DNA of 64,000 nt from Bufo bufo (lineage: Eukaryota > Chordata > Amphibia > Anura > Bufonidae), in NCBI RefSeq assembly GCF_905171765.1, contig NC_053390.1, positions 333,900,294 through 333,964,293 of the forward strand, written 5' to 3'. The notes beneath the pieces are model-generated. The model was given only the letters and a program-made list of their open reading frames with translations. It made no database searches and was not told the origin of the DNA. Each line of letters starts with the position of its first letter. Within the stretch, counting starts at the first letter, position 1. The position numbers and the translations under genes were made by a program. Positions 33,919-43,601 of this stretch are shown here, in pieces.

Positions 33919-33920
<2 letters not shown>

Positions 33921-33981
<61 letters not shown>

Positions 33982-33983
33982 CA

Positions 33984-34053
<70 letters not shown>
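33921..34053. repeat. (CTAT)n microsatellite
   Basis: About 133 bp of CTAT/ATCT repeat with one interruption (ACAT near 33980). Such tracts mutate fast by slippage. The Ile/Tyr/Leu/Ser-rich frame crossing it is not a gene. Confidence 0.98.
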
Positions 34054-34055
<2 letters not shown>

Positions 34056-35060
34056 ATTCCCCATGAAATGATAATGTGTATATTTTAGATACCTTAGTTT
34101 TCATTACAGTGTTTATTTTATGTTATATTGTCTTTCAAGAAGTCTTCAGAAATCAATTTTATGCCTGCTCTTCACAAACCAATTGGTTGAACGAATGAGA
34201 AGCCTGTGAAAGCTGCAGGTAAATTAATAGCTGGGGATGTGCCCTACCAACATGCTTGGCTGCTCTTGAAATTCTTCTGAAACCTGAATTATTTGTTCTG
34301 AGATAGAAGCTGTACTCATGCCTCTGTGAGTCAATTCTTTGTAACAGCTGACAATATTTTTATACCTGAGAGATTTGCTTCATTCTTTATTATTGCTCAG
34401 AAATCAATATTCCCATTGCCCTCACAAAATGCTATACAAGCACTATTGGCATTTCACTTGACAATGAAGGGTATCAACATCAATCTCAGACATTGCACAG
34501 TTCACTAACTCTGTTCCGCTTCTTTATAGCCTACTTCTATTTTATCCTGGCCAATTTTGTTGCTTTACTTACATTTGAAGGCCACTATAGTATCTATACA
34601 TGTCTCCAAAATATATAAATAATAGAAAAACATATTTTACTTCAATACCATTAAATATGACTACATTCAAACTTGGCATGAAATTAATGGGAAAGTACAG
34701 CACATGTTCACATTAATATTTTGTATTTTACCTTATAGGTATCCACTATAGAATGCATAGACTAAATATTCTTTTTTATCACTTCTTTACTTCATGTATC
34801 TTTAATTTTTTAAATAATTAACTAGAACGTTCACCAGTTAAGTTTGGGCCCTATGTTTAAACATTTATATCCTGATATGGTGAAAAATCTATCCTTGATT
34901 GTTTAAAATTACTTATAAGAGGATGCCAGCTGCTGATCATCTTACCACAGCTGATGTCTCATGTCTCATTTTGTATTTCACAAGCATCAAGCACTGACCA
35001 CAGCTTTTTAAAGGGCCAGCACACCCAAAATTTTTATATTGTCTGAACTTCGCTGTATAT
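34056..35060. other. AT-rich DNA, no feature
   Basis: About 1 kb without a recognisable repeat or gene. Could be unique sequence. Confidence 0.5.
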
Positions 35061-35064
35061 TTAA

Positions 35065-35179
35065 AGGGAATCTGTCACCAGGATCTTAGACTATTATCTC
35101 CTGCAGTTTATGGGTAGTACTGCAGATAAGGAGTCCAGATTTTTATTTCATACTCCACCTGTTCCTCCATCGTCAGGGT
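35065..35179. mobile_element. Fragment of a TTAA MITE (AGGGAATCTGTCACC end)
   Basis: It begins with TTAA (35061-35064) then AGGGAATCTGTCACCAG, the end of a family abundant in frog genomes and related to the AGAGGACCTGTCACC element at 40127. It is cut short by the next element at 35180. Confidence 0.55.
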
Positions 35180-35183
35180 TTAA

Positions 35184-37260
35184 CCCCTTCAGTACCGAGC
35201 AACTTTTCACCTTGAGTCCCAGGCCAATTTTTTGCAATTCTGACGTGTGTCAATTTATGTGGTAATAACTCTAGAACACTTTTACTTATCCAAGCGATTC
35301 TGAGATTTTTTTTTTAATTTGGGACACATTGTACTTAATGTTAGTGATAAATTTGAGTCAATATGTTTCACTTTTATTTATTTAAAAAATCCAGAAAATT
35401 TTGAAAAATTCGCAATTTTAAATTTTTTTTATTCTCTGCTTTTAAGGTAGATAGTGATACCTTTTAAAATAGTTGTTACGTTAAATTTTCCATATGTCTA
35501 CTTTGTGTTGGCATCATTTTGAAAATATAATTTTATTTTTTAGGATGTTAGAAGGCTTAGAATTTTAGAAGCAATTCTTAAAATTTCCAAGACCCCTTTC
35601 TTTTAAGAGCCAGTTCAGTTATAAAGTCACTTTGTGGGCCTTACATAACAGAAATCACCCATAAATGACCCAATTTTAGAAACTATAGCCTTCAAGTTAT
35701 TCAAAACTGATTTTATAAATATTATGCTTTTTGTGAGTCAAGGTAACCAAAAATGGCTGTTCTGGCACAGTTTTTATTTTTTATTTTTACATGGTTCACC
35801 TGATAGGATAAGTCATGTGTTATTTTTATAAAGCAGGTCTATACAGACGCAACAATGCCAAATATGTGTTTTTTATTTTTTTGTTTCAGCTTTACATAAT
35901 AAAGCATTTTTTTAAAAATAAATTATGTTTTTATGTCTCCATTTTCTGAAAGCCATATTTTTAAAATTTTTCTGCCAATCGTCTTGTGTAGAGCCTCGTT
36001 TTTTATGGTAAGAGTTGATGTTTTTATTGGTACTATTTTTGGGTACATATGATTTTTTGATCATTCAATATTACCCTTTTTGGGACAAGGTGACAAAAAA
36101 TGGCTGTTTTGGCACAGTTTTTTTTACGGAATTCACCTGAGGGGGTAGATCATGTTAAGGATGCAACAATACCTAATATGTTTTTTTTTGTTAAGTTTTA
36201 CAAAGTAAAAGCATTTTTGAAAATAAAATATCTTCTTTTGTGTTGCTATTTTTTTTAAATCATCTTTTTGCAGGATGAGGTGACGGTTTGATTGGTATCA
36301 TTTTGGGGTACATATGACTTTTTGGCACTTGATATTACACTTTTTGTGAGGCATGTTGACCAAAAAAATGGCTGTTTTCACACAGTTTTTATTTTTTATT
36401 TTTACGGCATTCACCTGAGTGAAGGGGTGGATCATGTTATATTTTTATACAGCCGGTCGTTACAGATATTAGAGAGGTTGTTATGGGTGTGGTGATACCT
36501 AATATGTCTATTATTTTATTTTAAGTTTTACAAAGTAAGAGGATTCTTGAAAAAAAAAAATCTTGTATTTGTATTGCCATTTTCTGAAAGCCGTATTTTT
36601 GTTTATTTTTCTGCCAATTTTCTTGTGATGGGGCTTGTTTTTTGTGGGATGAGGCAACAGTTTGATTGGTACCATTTGGGGGTACATATGACTTTTTGAT
36701 CGCTTAGTATTACACTTTTTGTGAGGGAATATGAACAAAAAACTGCTGTTTTTGCAGTTTTTATATTTTTACAGGTTCACCCGGTGGGGTGTATCATGTT
36801 ATATTTTTAAACAGCCGGTCATTACAGACGCAACAATACCTAATATGTCTATTTTTCTTTTTTTAACTTTTCATATTTGTCCCACTATGGGACTTCAACT
36901 TTTCAGGGTTTGATTCCTGTTATAATGCAGTACAATACATGGACCTAATGGAGGTATAGAGGGAGCCCGTACCCTCCACAAGCCCTGTGTATGCTGCAGT
37001 CAGTGCTGACCGTTGCATACAAGGGGTGTATTCACTGATGCCGGCGTAAACAGCAGGGGCTCGACTATCAATGAAAGCTGGTCCTGTGCCTCTGATCGGA
37101 AGGGTGCAGCTCTGGAACCCTCCCGATCAGTGCGCCGTAACTGTATGGAGCTGGGACTCAAGTCACATCCTGCAACGCCGTACAGATACAGCACTGGTAT
37201 CCTATGGGTAAAAGCACGGGAGTCCTTTCCTTTATGTTAGTATGGTACAGTAGTCCAGAC
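35184..37260. repeat. Long non-coding element with ~300-bp internal repeats, copy 1
   Basis: It starts at TTAA (35180-35183) with CCCCTTCAGTACCGAGC. The interior has at least three diverged units anchored by GGGTACATATGA(C/T)TTTTTG (about 36040, 36303, 36679), each followed by GTGACCAAAAAATGGCTGTT-like, CACAGTTTTTATTTTT and CCTAATATGT blocks. The same blocks recur at 48.5-50 kb. It looks like a non-autonomous TTAA-type DNA element common in frogs, ending in a GC-richer stretch (37000-37240). No transposase is visible. Confidence 0.6.
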
Positions 37261-37675
37261 TTTACATTTTAGTGTAGCTTTGAGAGTTGACAGAGGGAGG
37301 GGGTCAGTGGAAAAAAAATTGTGATCTAGACTCCTTATGTACAGTACTTATAATGTATTAATGAAGATTCCAAGCGCTTTTACAGACTTCCTTTAAGGCA
37401 TTCTCCATTTATCTGGTTTGACTCTACTTCATTATTTGAATGCTGCTATCCGTAACCCTGCGCTTATTTCCCAAATTCAGTCATCCTATGACCAAGATTA
37501 GTGTTGTTTCTAGAAGAAAACCACCATATTGGTCTTTAAATTGTATCAATAGAATTAAACATTTTATTATATGTTAATGTGAAAATTGAGATGCACCAAA
37601 GATAGATTTAACATCCAAGTAGGAAGGCATTTATCTAGTAGTATAAAATGGTTTATGGGTCATCCTTTGTCATGT
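37261..37675. other. AT-rich sequence, no feature
   Basis: Nothing recognisable. The last eight bases (GTCTAGAA at 37676-37683) are the target of the next element. Confidence 0.5.
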
Positions 37676-37683
37676 GTCTAGAA

Positions 37684-40108
37684 CAGGGGTGTCAAACTCA
37701 AATTCATCGGGGGCCGCATCAGCAGTTTGGTCACCCTCAAAGGGCCGGAAAACTTACAGTTTTCTTGGCTTGGCCCTTGGGGATCTCGGACGCCACTTCC
37801 ACACTTTGGCCGGGGGCTCGGTGGAGCTGATGAGGTGTTTTATCCTAATGAGAAAGATTTCATAATAAGTATTTGGAGAAGGTGCAGAGGGATAGCAGAG
37901 CAGGGAGAGGCTGGTGCTGCTACTAGGGGGGTCATACCATGGGGGAGTAATAAAGCCCACCATAATGCCCCCCCAGAAGTAATAATTCTCCTTATAATGT
38001 GACAGTGCAAAAAATACCCCCTTGTAATGCCCCCATTTGAGCTAATGTCCTCATAGTGCCCCCATAATGTGCCAGTATAAAATACCCCTATATAGTGCCC
38101 CTAGTAAATGACCCCATAGTGCTCCACACCCTCCTTCCTCCTAGTGCCCCCCATAATGTACCAGTATAAAATGCTCCAGTAGATGCCCTCAGTGTCCCCC
38201 ATAATTTGCAAGTATAAAATACCCCTTCTTAGTGTCCCCCGTAGATGACCCATAGTACTCCTCTCCCCCCTTCCCCATAGTACCCACCATGTGTCCCAGT
38301 ATAAAATTGTACTGTACAGAGAGCCCATATAAAATACCCCTTCTTTGTGGCCTCAGTAGATGCCCCTATAGTGCCCCCAATCATGTGCCAGTATTAACAG
38401 CCCCCCCTGTGCCAGTAATACTAGCCCCCTATGCCAGTAATAGCAGCCCCCCTGTGCCAGTAATAGCAGCCACCAGTAATAACAGCCCCCAGTAATAACA
38501 ACCCCTCTGTGCCAGTAATAACAGCCCCCAGTAATAAGAGCCCCTCTGTGCCAGTAATAACAGCCCCCAGTAATAAGAGCCCCTCTGTGTCAGTAATAAC
38601 AGCCCCCAGTAATAACAGCCCCTCTGTGCCAGTAATAACAGCCCCCAGTAATAAGAGCCCCTCTGTGCCAGTAATAACAGCCCCCAGTAATAAGAGCCCC
38701 TCTGTGCCAGTAATAACAGCCCCCAGTAATAAGAGCCCCTCTGTGCCAGTAATAACAGCCCCCAGTAATAAGAGCCCCTCTGTGTCAGTAATAACAGCCC
38801 CCAGTAATAAGAGCCCCTCTGTGCCAGTAATAACAGCCCCCAGTAATAAGAGCCCCTCTGTGCCAGTAATAACAGCCCCCAGTAATAAGAGCCCCTCTGT
38901 GTCCGTAATAACAGCCCCCAGTAATAACAGCCCCTCTGTGCCAGTAATAACAGCCCCCAGTAATAAGAGCCCCTCTGTGCCAGTAATAACAGCCCCCAGT
39001 AATAAGAGCCCCTCTGTGCCAGTAATAACAGCCCCCAGTAATAAGAGCCCCTCTGTGGCAGTAATAACAGCCCCCAGTAATAAGAGCCCCTCTGTGTCAG
39101 TAATAACAGCCCCCAGTAATAAGAGCCCCTCTGTGCCAGTAATAACAGCCCCCAGTAATAAGAGCCCCTCTGTGCCAGTAATAACAGCCCCCAGTAATAA
39201 GAGCCCCTCTGTGTCAGTAATAACAGCCCCCAGTAATAACAGCCCCTCTGTGCCAGTAATAACAGCCCCCAGTAATAAGAGCCCCTCTGTGCCAGTAATA
39301 ACAGCCCCCAGTAATAACAGCCCCTCTGTGTCAGTAATAACAGCCCCCAGTAATAACAGCCCCTCTGTGCCAGTAATAACAGCCCCCAGTAATAAGAGCC
39401 CCTCTGTGCCAGTAATAACAGCCCCCAGTAATAAGAGCCCCTCTGTGTCAGTAATAACAGCCCCTCTGTGCCAGTAATAACAGCCCCCGCCAGTAATAAC
39501 AGCCCCCGCCAGTAATAACAGCCACCCCTTTGCCAGTAATAACAGCCCCCCCCTTTGCCAGTAATAACAGCCCCCCCCTTTGCCAGTAATAACAGCCCCC
39601 CCTTTGCCAGTAATAACAGCCCCCGCCAGTAATAACAGCCCCCCCTTTGCCAATAATAACAAACAGCCCCCCCTTTGCCAGTAATAACAGCCCCCGCCAG
39701 TAAAAGTATTGTACATAATAAAAAAAAACAAAAAAAAACACATATTTACCTCCATGTCAGTGATGCGATGCAGGCCTCTTCTGGCCTGTGTCCCACGCTG
39801 TATGGCTCAGGCAGCGCGATGACGTCATCGCGCCGCCTGCGCCGGCCTCTGATAGGCTGCAGGCACTAGGCCGGCAGCCTATCAGAGGAAGGGAAAGGGA
39901 CACGCCTCTCCCTCCCCTACCGCAGCACAGGCAGGCATCTGTATCGCTGTCCTGAGGACGGCGATACAGATGACTGGAGATGAGCGCTTCCACAATGGAA
40001 GCGCTCATCTCCCTGTGCCCAGCCGCCGCCGCCAGCTCGCTGCGCGGGCCACATGACGAGGTCTGGCGGGCCGGATTCGGCCCGTGGGCCTTGTGTTCGA
40101 CACCCGTG
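37684..40108. mobile_element. hAT (Charlie-like) MITE with perfect 8-bp duplication
   Basis: 2425 bp starting CAGGGGTGTCAAACTC and ending GACACCCGTG, flanked by GTCTAGAA at 37676-37683 and 40109-40116. The CAGGGGTGTC end and 8-bp duplication fit the Charlie-like hAT branch. Nearly all of the interior is repeat: degenerate ATAATG(C)CCCC units (37960-38390) and the 39-bp minisatellite. At 37764-37850 a stretch is shared with 54191-54265. A GC-rich segment at 39780-40080 has several short palindromes. No transposase. Confidence 0.95.
38395..39710. repeat. 39-bp minisatellite with 312-bp higher-order repeat
   Basis: About 25 highly alike units of 39 bp in the core 38510-39455 (CAGTAATAACAGCCCCCAGT, AATAAGAGCCCCTCTGTGC), with shorter irregular units on both sides. 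Because 39 is a multiple of three, both strands stay open: 13-residue repeats on plus (PSNKSPSVPVITA) and on minus (GAVITGTEGLLLL). Variants recur in blocks of eight units: GTGTC-type units lie near 38586, 38898 and 39210, each followed by a unit with AATAACAG. That is a 312-bp higher-order period, so the array grew by unequal exchange of 8-mers. Confidence 0.95.
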
Positions 40109-40126
40109 GTCTAGAACATAGCTTAA

Positions 40127-41061
40127 AGAGGACCTGTCACCTCTCCAGACTTGTCTGTTTTAGTAACTACTTGCATTCCAGATGTAATAATAGTTCTGGA
40201 ACATCTATTTTTATGGTTCTATGTTGTGCCATTTCTCATAGAAGTTTATTGATAAATTGTCAGCAGCTTGCAGTAAAGGTACAGATGGGTGTCACCAGTC
40301 AGGAATGTGTCCCTGTACAGTCTGACAGTAGCAGCACTGAATCGACAGAGTCAGACACACCCGCTACTGGTATCGCCCAGCAGTTCCTTTACTGCAGACT
40401 GCTGGCAATATATTTGTAAACTTTTAGCAGGATTAATACAGTAATGACACATCTAAGAACCACAATAATAAATGCTCCAGAATTGTTATTACATGGTAAA
40501 TGCAAGTAATTAATAAAACAGACATGCCAGGAGAGGTGACGGGTAAGGTTGAGTTCGGGTTCGGTGTTCGGGTGATTTTATTATTTTCCATTATAACATG
40601 GTTATAACGGAAAATAATATCATTCTTAAGCCAGAATGCTAAATAAAATGGCCATTTAGTGGTTAAAAAGAATAAAAATAAAAAACTCACCTCATCCACT
40701 TGATCGCGCAGCCGGTATCCTCTTCTTTCTGCAAAACCTGCAAAAGGACCTACGATGAAGATAGAAGGACCTGCGGTTAAGTCACTGTGCTCACCACATG
40801 GTGAGCTCGGTGACGTCATTGCAGGTCCTTTGCAGGTCCTGCAGAAAGAGGAAAGAAGAGGATAACGGCTGTGCGATCAAATGGATGAGTTGAGATTTTT
40901 TTTATTATTTTCAACCCCTCAATGGCCATTTTATTTAGCATTCTGTCTTAAGAATGCTATTATTTTCCATTATAACCATGTTATAACGGAAAATAATAAA
41001 GTGAAGTTTGGGTCCCCATTGAACTTCCACAGGTTCACTCATCCCTAGTGATATGTCCTCT
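40127..41061. mobile_element. TTAA-flanked element, split by a fold-back
   Basis: Ends AGAGGACCTGTCACC on the left and the complement of AGAGGACATATCAC on the right, between TTAA at 40123-40126 and 41062-41065. This is Kolobok/piggyBac-type targeting. The right terminal repeat is split by the 40544-41047 insertion, leaving only about 14 bp beyond it. Non-coding. Confidence 0.8.
40544..41047. mobile_element. hAT-type fold-back MITE nested in the TTAA element
   Basis: 504 bp with arms of about 230 bp pairing around a centre at about 40797 (GCTCACCACATGGTGAGC). The ends are TAAGGTTGAGTTCGGG and the complement TAGGGATGAGTGAACC. The flanks GTGACGGG (40536-40543) and GTGATATG (41048-41055) are a decayed 8-bp duplication. 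The host repeat supports this, since both reduce to the expected GTGACAGG. The arms share a TTATTATTTTCC(A/G)TTATAAC block. Confidence 0.8.
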
Positions 41062-41463
41062 TTAATATTGCCAATGTACAGAAACTAAAATCTTTGAAAA
41101 ATTTAAGAAAAAGAGCAGAATTAAAATGGATTTCTCATCTCATGTTTGGCGTGGCCAAAACAACTGTTTGGAAAATTCTTAATAAGAAGGAACACATTGG
41201 TGAGCTCAGCAACACCAAAAGACCCGGAAGACCATGGAAAACAACTGTAGTGGATGACCGAAGAATTCTTTCCCTGGTGAAGAAAACACCCTTCACAACA
41301 GTTGGCCAGATCAAGAACACTCTCCAGGAAGTAGGTGTATGTGTGTCAAAGTCAACAATCAAGAGAAGACTTCACCAGAGTGAATACAGAGGGTTCACCA
41401 CAAGATGTAAACCATTGGTGAGCCTCAAAAACAGGAAGGCCAGATTAGAGTTTGGCAAACGAC

Positions 41464-42116
41464 TGTCACTACCAGAGCTTTGAGACGTTCTCACAGCTCT
41501 GTTTCTCCACCCCTGTGATGATGTCACTACTAGAGCTTGGAGGAGTTCCCTCTGCTCTGTTTCTCTGCCCCTGTGTTGAGGTCTTTACTTCCTCCCAGCT
41601 GTCCCTCCTGTGTTTGATTTCTCTGTCTTTAAATCACCCCTCCTCCTTTGTAGGGTGTGGATTATACTTTTCATTTGAGCTGTATCTCTCGCTTGAGTAT
41701 CTTCACTTGTATGTTATCTTTCTATGGACCTGAGTTCTGCTGAAGCAAGTACTTCGGATAGTGTCTGCTGACTTTGGATCTGTCTTCACTGCTGCTGCAG
41801 CTCCTTCAGTTAAGTGTGCAGACATCGTGTGTTTCTGTTTGTTTTCTGACTGGACCCGAGGCGACCCCGGTTCCATCCATATTCTGAGCAGGGCACCGGT
41901 GGCCGTGCCCCTTCCACTATTGTAGGGGTTACAGTGGTCATCAGCCTTAGGTACGCGGGCATGTCTCGATCCACCATTTGGATCTGGACATGTGCTTAGC
42001 AGCATAGGGAGAGCTTTTAGGGTCTGACAGGGGTCACCCTTTATCCTCCCTAGTTTGGGTCCGGTCAGTAGCTTATTCACTGTGTATGCTCTTGTTGCTC
42101 ACATACAGACGTGACA
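41464..42116 (+). repeat. 5' LTR of the Gypsy element
   Basis: TGTCACTACC...CAGACGTGACA, 653 bp. It is followed at once by TTATAATCCACC, where the primer binding site should lie. That sequence does not begin TGG, so the priming tRNA is unclear and might be internal. Confidence 0.97.
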
Positions 42117-42146
42117 TTATAATCCACCATAACCGTCCTTTTTGAC

Positions 42147-43601
42147 ATGGATCCGCTTTCTAACCTGGTTGACCGTATGCAGGGTCTTTCTTTGGAGGTA
42201 GCGGATCTCCGTCAATCTATGACTCAGCTTCATGCATTGGGCTATGCTCTGGCCCATGGAGTCTGTTGCGAGCCAAAGGTCTCACTTCCGGAAACGTTCT
42301 CCGGGGGCAGTGAGAATTTTGTTCGCTTCAGAGAGGCATGCAAACTCCATTTTTGCTTGTGTCCCCATTCCTCTGGTAATGAGGAGCAGAGGGTGAGGAT
42401 TGTCATCTCCCTGCTCAGGGGTAATGCTCAGACTTGGGCTTTTTCGCTGCCATCGGGGGATCCCTCCCTTCGATCCGTGGAAAGATTTTTTGTGGCCCTG
42501 GGGCAGATATATGATGACCCGGATCGTGTTGCTCTGGCTGAATCCAACTTACGATTTTTATGCCAGAACAAACTGTCTGCGGAGCTTTATTGTTCTGAAT
42601 TTCGGAGATGGGCAGCTGATTCAGGTTGGAATGATGCTGCACTCCGGAGTCAGTTCTGTCATGGTCTCTCAGAGAGATTGAAAGATGCGTTTGCTTTCCA
42701 TGAGAGACCAACGTCCTTAGAGTCTGCCATGTCATTGGTAGTACGCCTTGACAGACGTCTAAGAGAAAGAAACGAGACCTCTCTGTCCAGCCATTGTCAG
42801 TCTAGGGGCAGTGGTGCGGACTCATTCAGTGTGCAGGGGCCTCATCCTGTCTCGGTCCCCTCTGAGGAGGAGCCCATGCAGCTAGGTCGACTTGCCCCTG
42901 AAAAAGGAGGATTTAATCCTCAGAGAATGGTGTGTTTTTGTTGTGGGGGCATAGGTCATTTGGCAAATGTTTGTCCGTCTAGGAAATTCATGAACTGTAC
43001 TAAGAGTGATAATAAGAGAAAAACCTCAAAAGGTAAATCATCAAACTCTGCTACTTTGGGCAAAGTTGATGTAGGAATTGATGCTTTTCCTCTGACCTGC
43101 AGTTCCCGTTTTCTCCTTTCTGCCAAGGTGGCGCTAGAGAGCAAAGTCATTTCTTGTGAAATTTTTGTCGATAGTGGAACAGCCGTCAATCTTATTGCCA
43201 CTCAATTTGTAGCCATGCATGGTTTTCAGGTTTGCACATTAGAAAAGGATATACCTGTTTTTGCTATTGACTCTGTTCCACTCTCACAGAGATCCCTGAA
43301 GGGCATTGTTCACAATATCCGGTTAGCTGTAGGTGACACTCATGTGGAGGATATTTCTTGTTTTGTCCTTAATGGATTGCCTTCTCCTCTAGTTTTGGGG
43401 TTACCCTGGCTCACTAGACATAACCCCACTATTGATTGGCAAGGAAGGCAAATAAATGAGTGGAGTGAGTTTTGTAGAGAGAATTGTCTCACAGCGACTT
43501 TGGCAGAGGTGTCTACTAAAACTGTGCCATCATTTCTCTCTGATTTCTCTGCCATATTTTCCGAGAGCGGTGTTCAGGAGCTACCTCCTCACCGAGTTTG
43601 A
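42147..43601 (+). CDS. gag: Gypsy Gag-protease
   Basis: 484 codons from MDPLSNLVDRMQG. Residues 1-40 are a short coiled coil, and 50-190 a Gypsy/PNMA-like capsid domain (FVRFREACKLHF, WAFSLPSGDPSLRSVERFF). A CCHC knuckle lies near residue 262 (CFCCGGIGHLANVC). An aspartic protease has its active site IFVDSGT near residue 339. It then ends by a TGA at 43599-43601, where the pol frame starts one base over. In relatives gag-pol is often one frame or uses a frameshift. Here the shift occurs inside ELPPHR, so it may be a mutation or an assembly error. Gag forms the VLP and protease matures it. Confidence 0.92.
   Translation: MDPLSNLVDRMQGLSLEVADLRQSMTQLHALGYALAHGVCCEPKVSLPETFSGGSENFVRFREACKLHFCLCPHSSGNEEQRVRIVISLLRGNAQTWAFSLPSGDPSLRSVERFFVALGQIYDDPDRVALAESNLRFLCQNKLSAELYCSEFRRWAADSGWNDAALRSQFCHGLSERLKDAFAFHERPTSLESAMSLVVRLDRRLRERNETSLSSHCQSRGSGADSFSVQGPHPVSVPSEEEPMQLGRLAPEKGGFNPQRMVCFCCGGIGHLANVCPSRKFMNCTKSDNKRKTSKGKSSNSATLGKVDVGIDAFPLTCSSRFLLSAKVALESKVISCEIFVDSGTAVNLIATQFVAMHGFQVCTLEKDIPVFAIDSVPLSQRSLKGIVHNIRLAVGDTHVEDISCFVLNGLPSPLVLGLPWLTRHNPTIDWQGRQINEWSEFCRENCLTATLAEVSTKTVPSFLSDFSAIFSESGVQELPPHRV

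Noticed and set aside
33740..34066. 108-codon frame rich in Ile, Tyr, Leu and Ser
   Set aside because: Mostly translation of the CTAT microsatellite.
38421..39755. Long open frames on both strands (about 444 and 322 codons)
   Set aside because: They are products of a 39-bp repeat whose length is a multiple of three. The peptides are pure 13-residue repeats with no domain.
42117..42134. Standard tRNA primer binding site after the Gypsy 5' LTR
   Set aside because: The sequence does not begin TGG and matches no tRNA 3' end I know, so no PBS is claimed.
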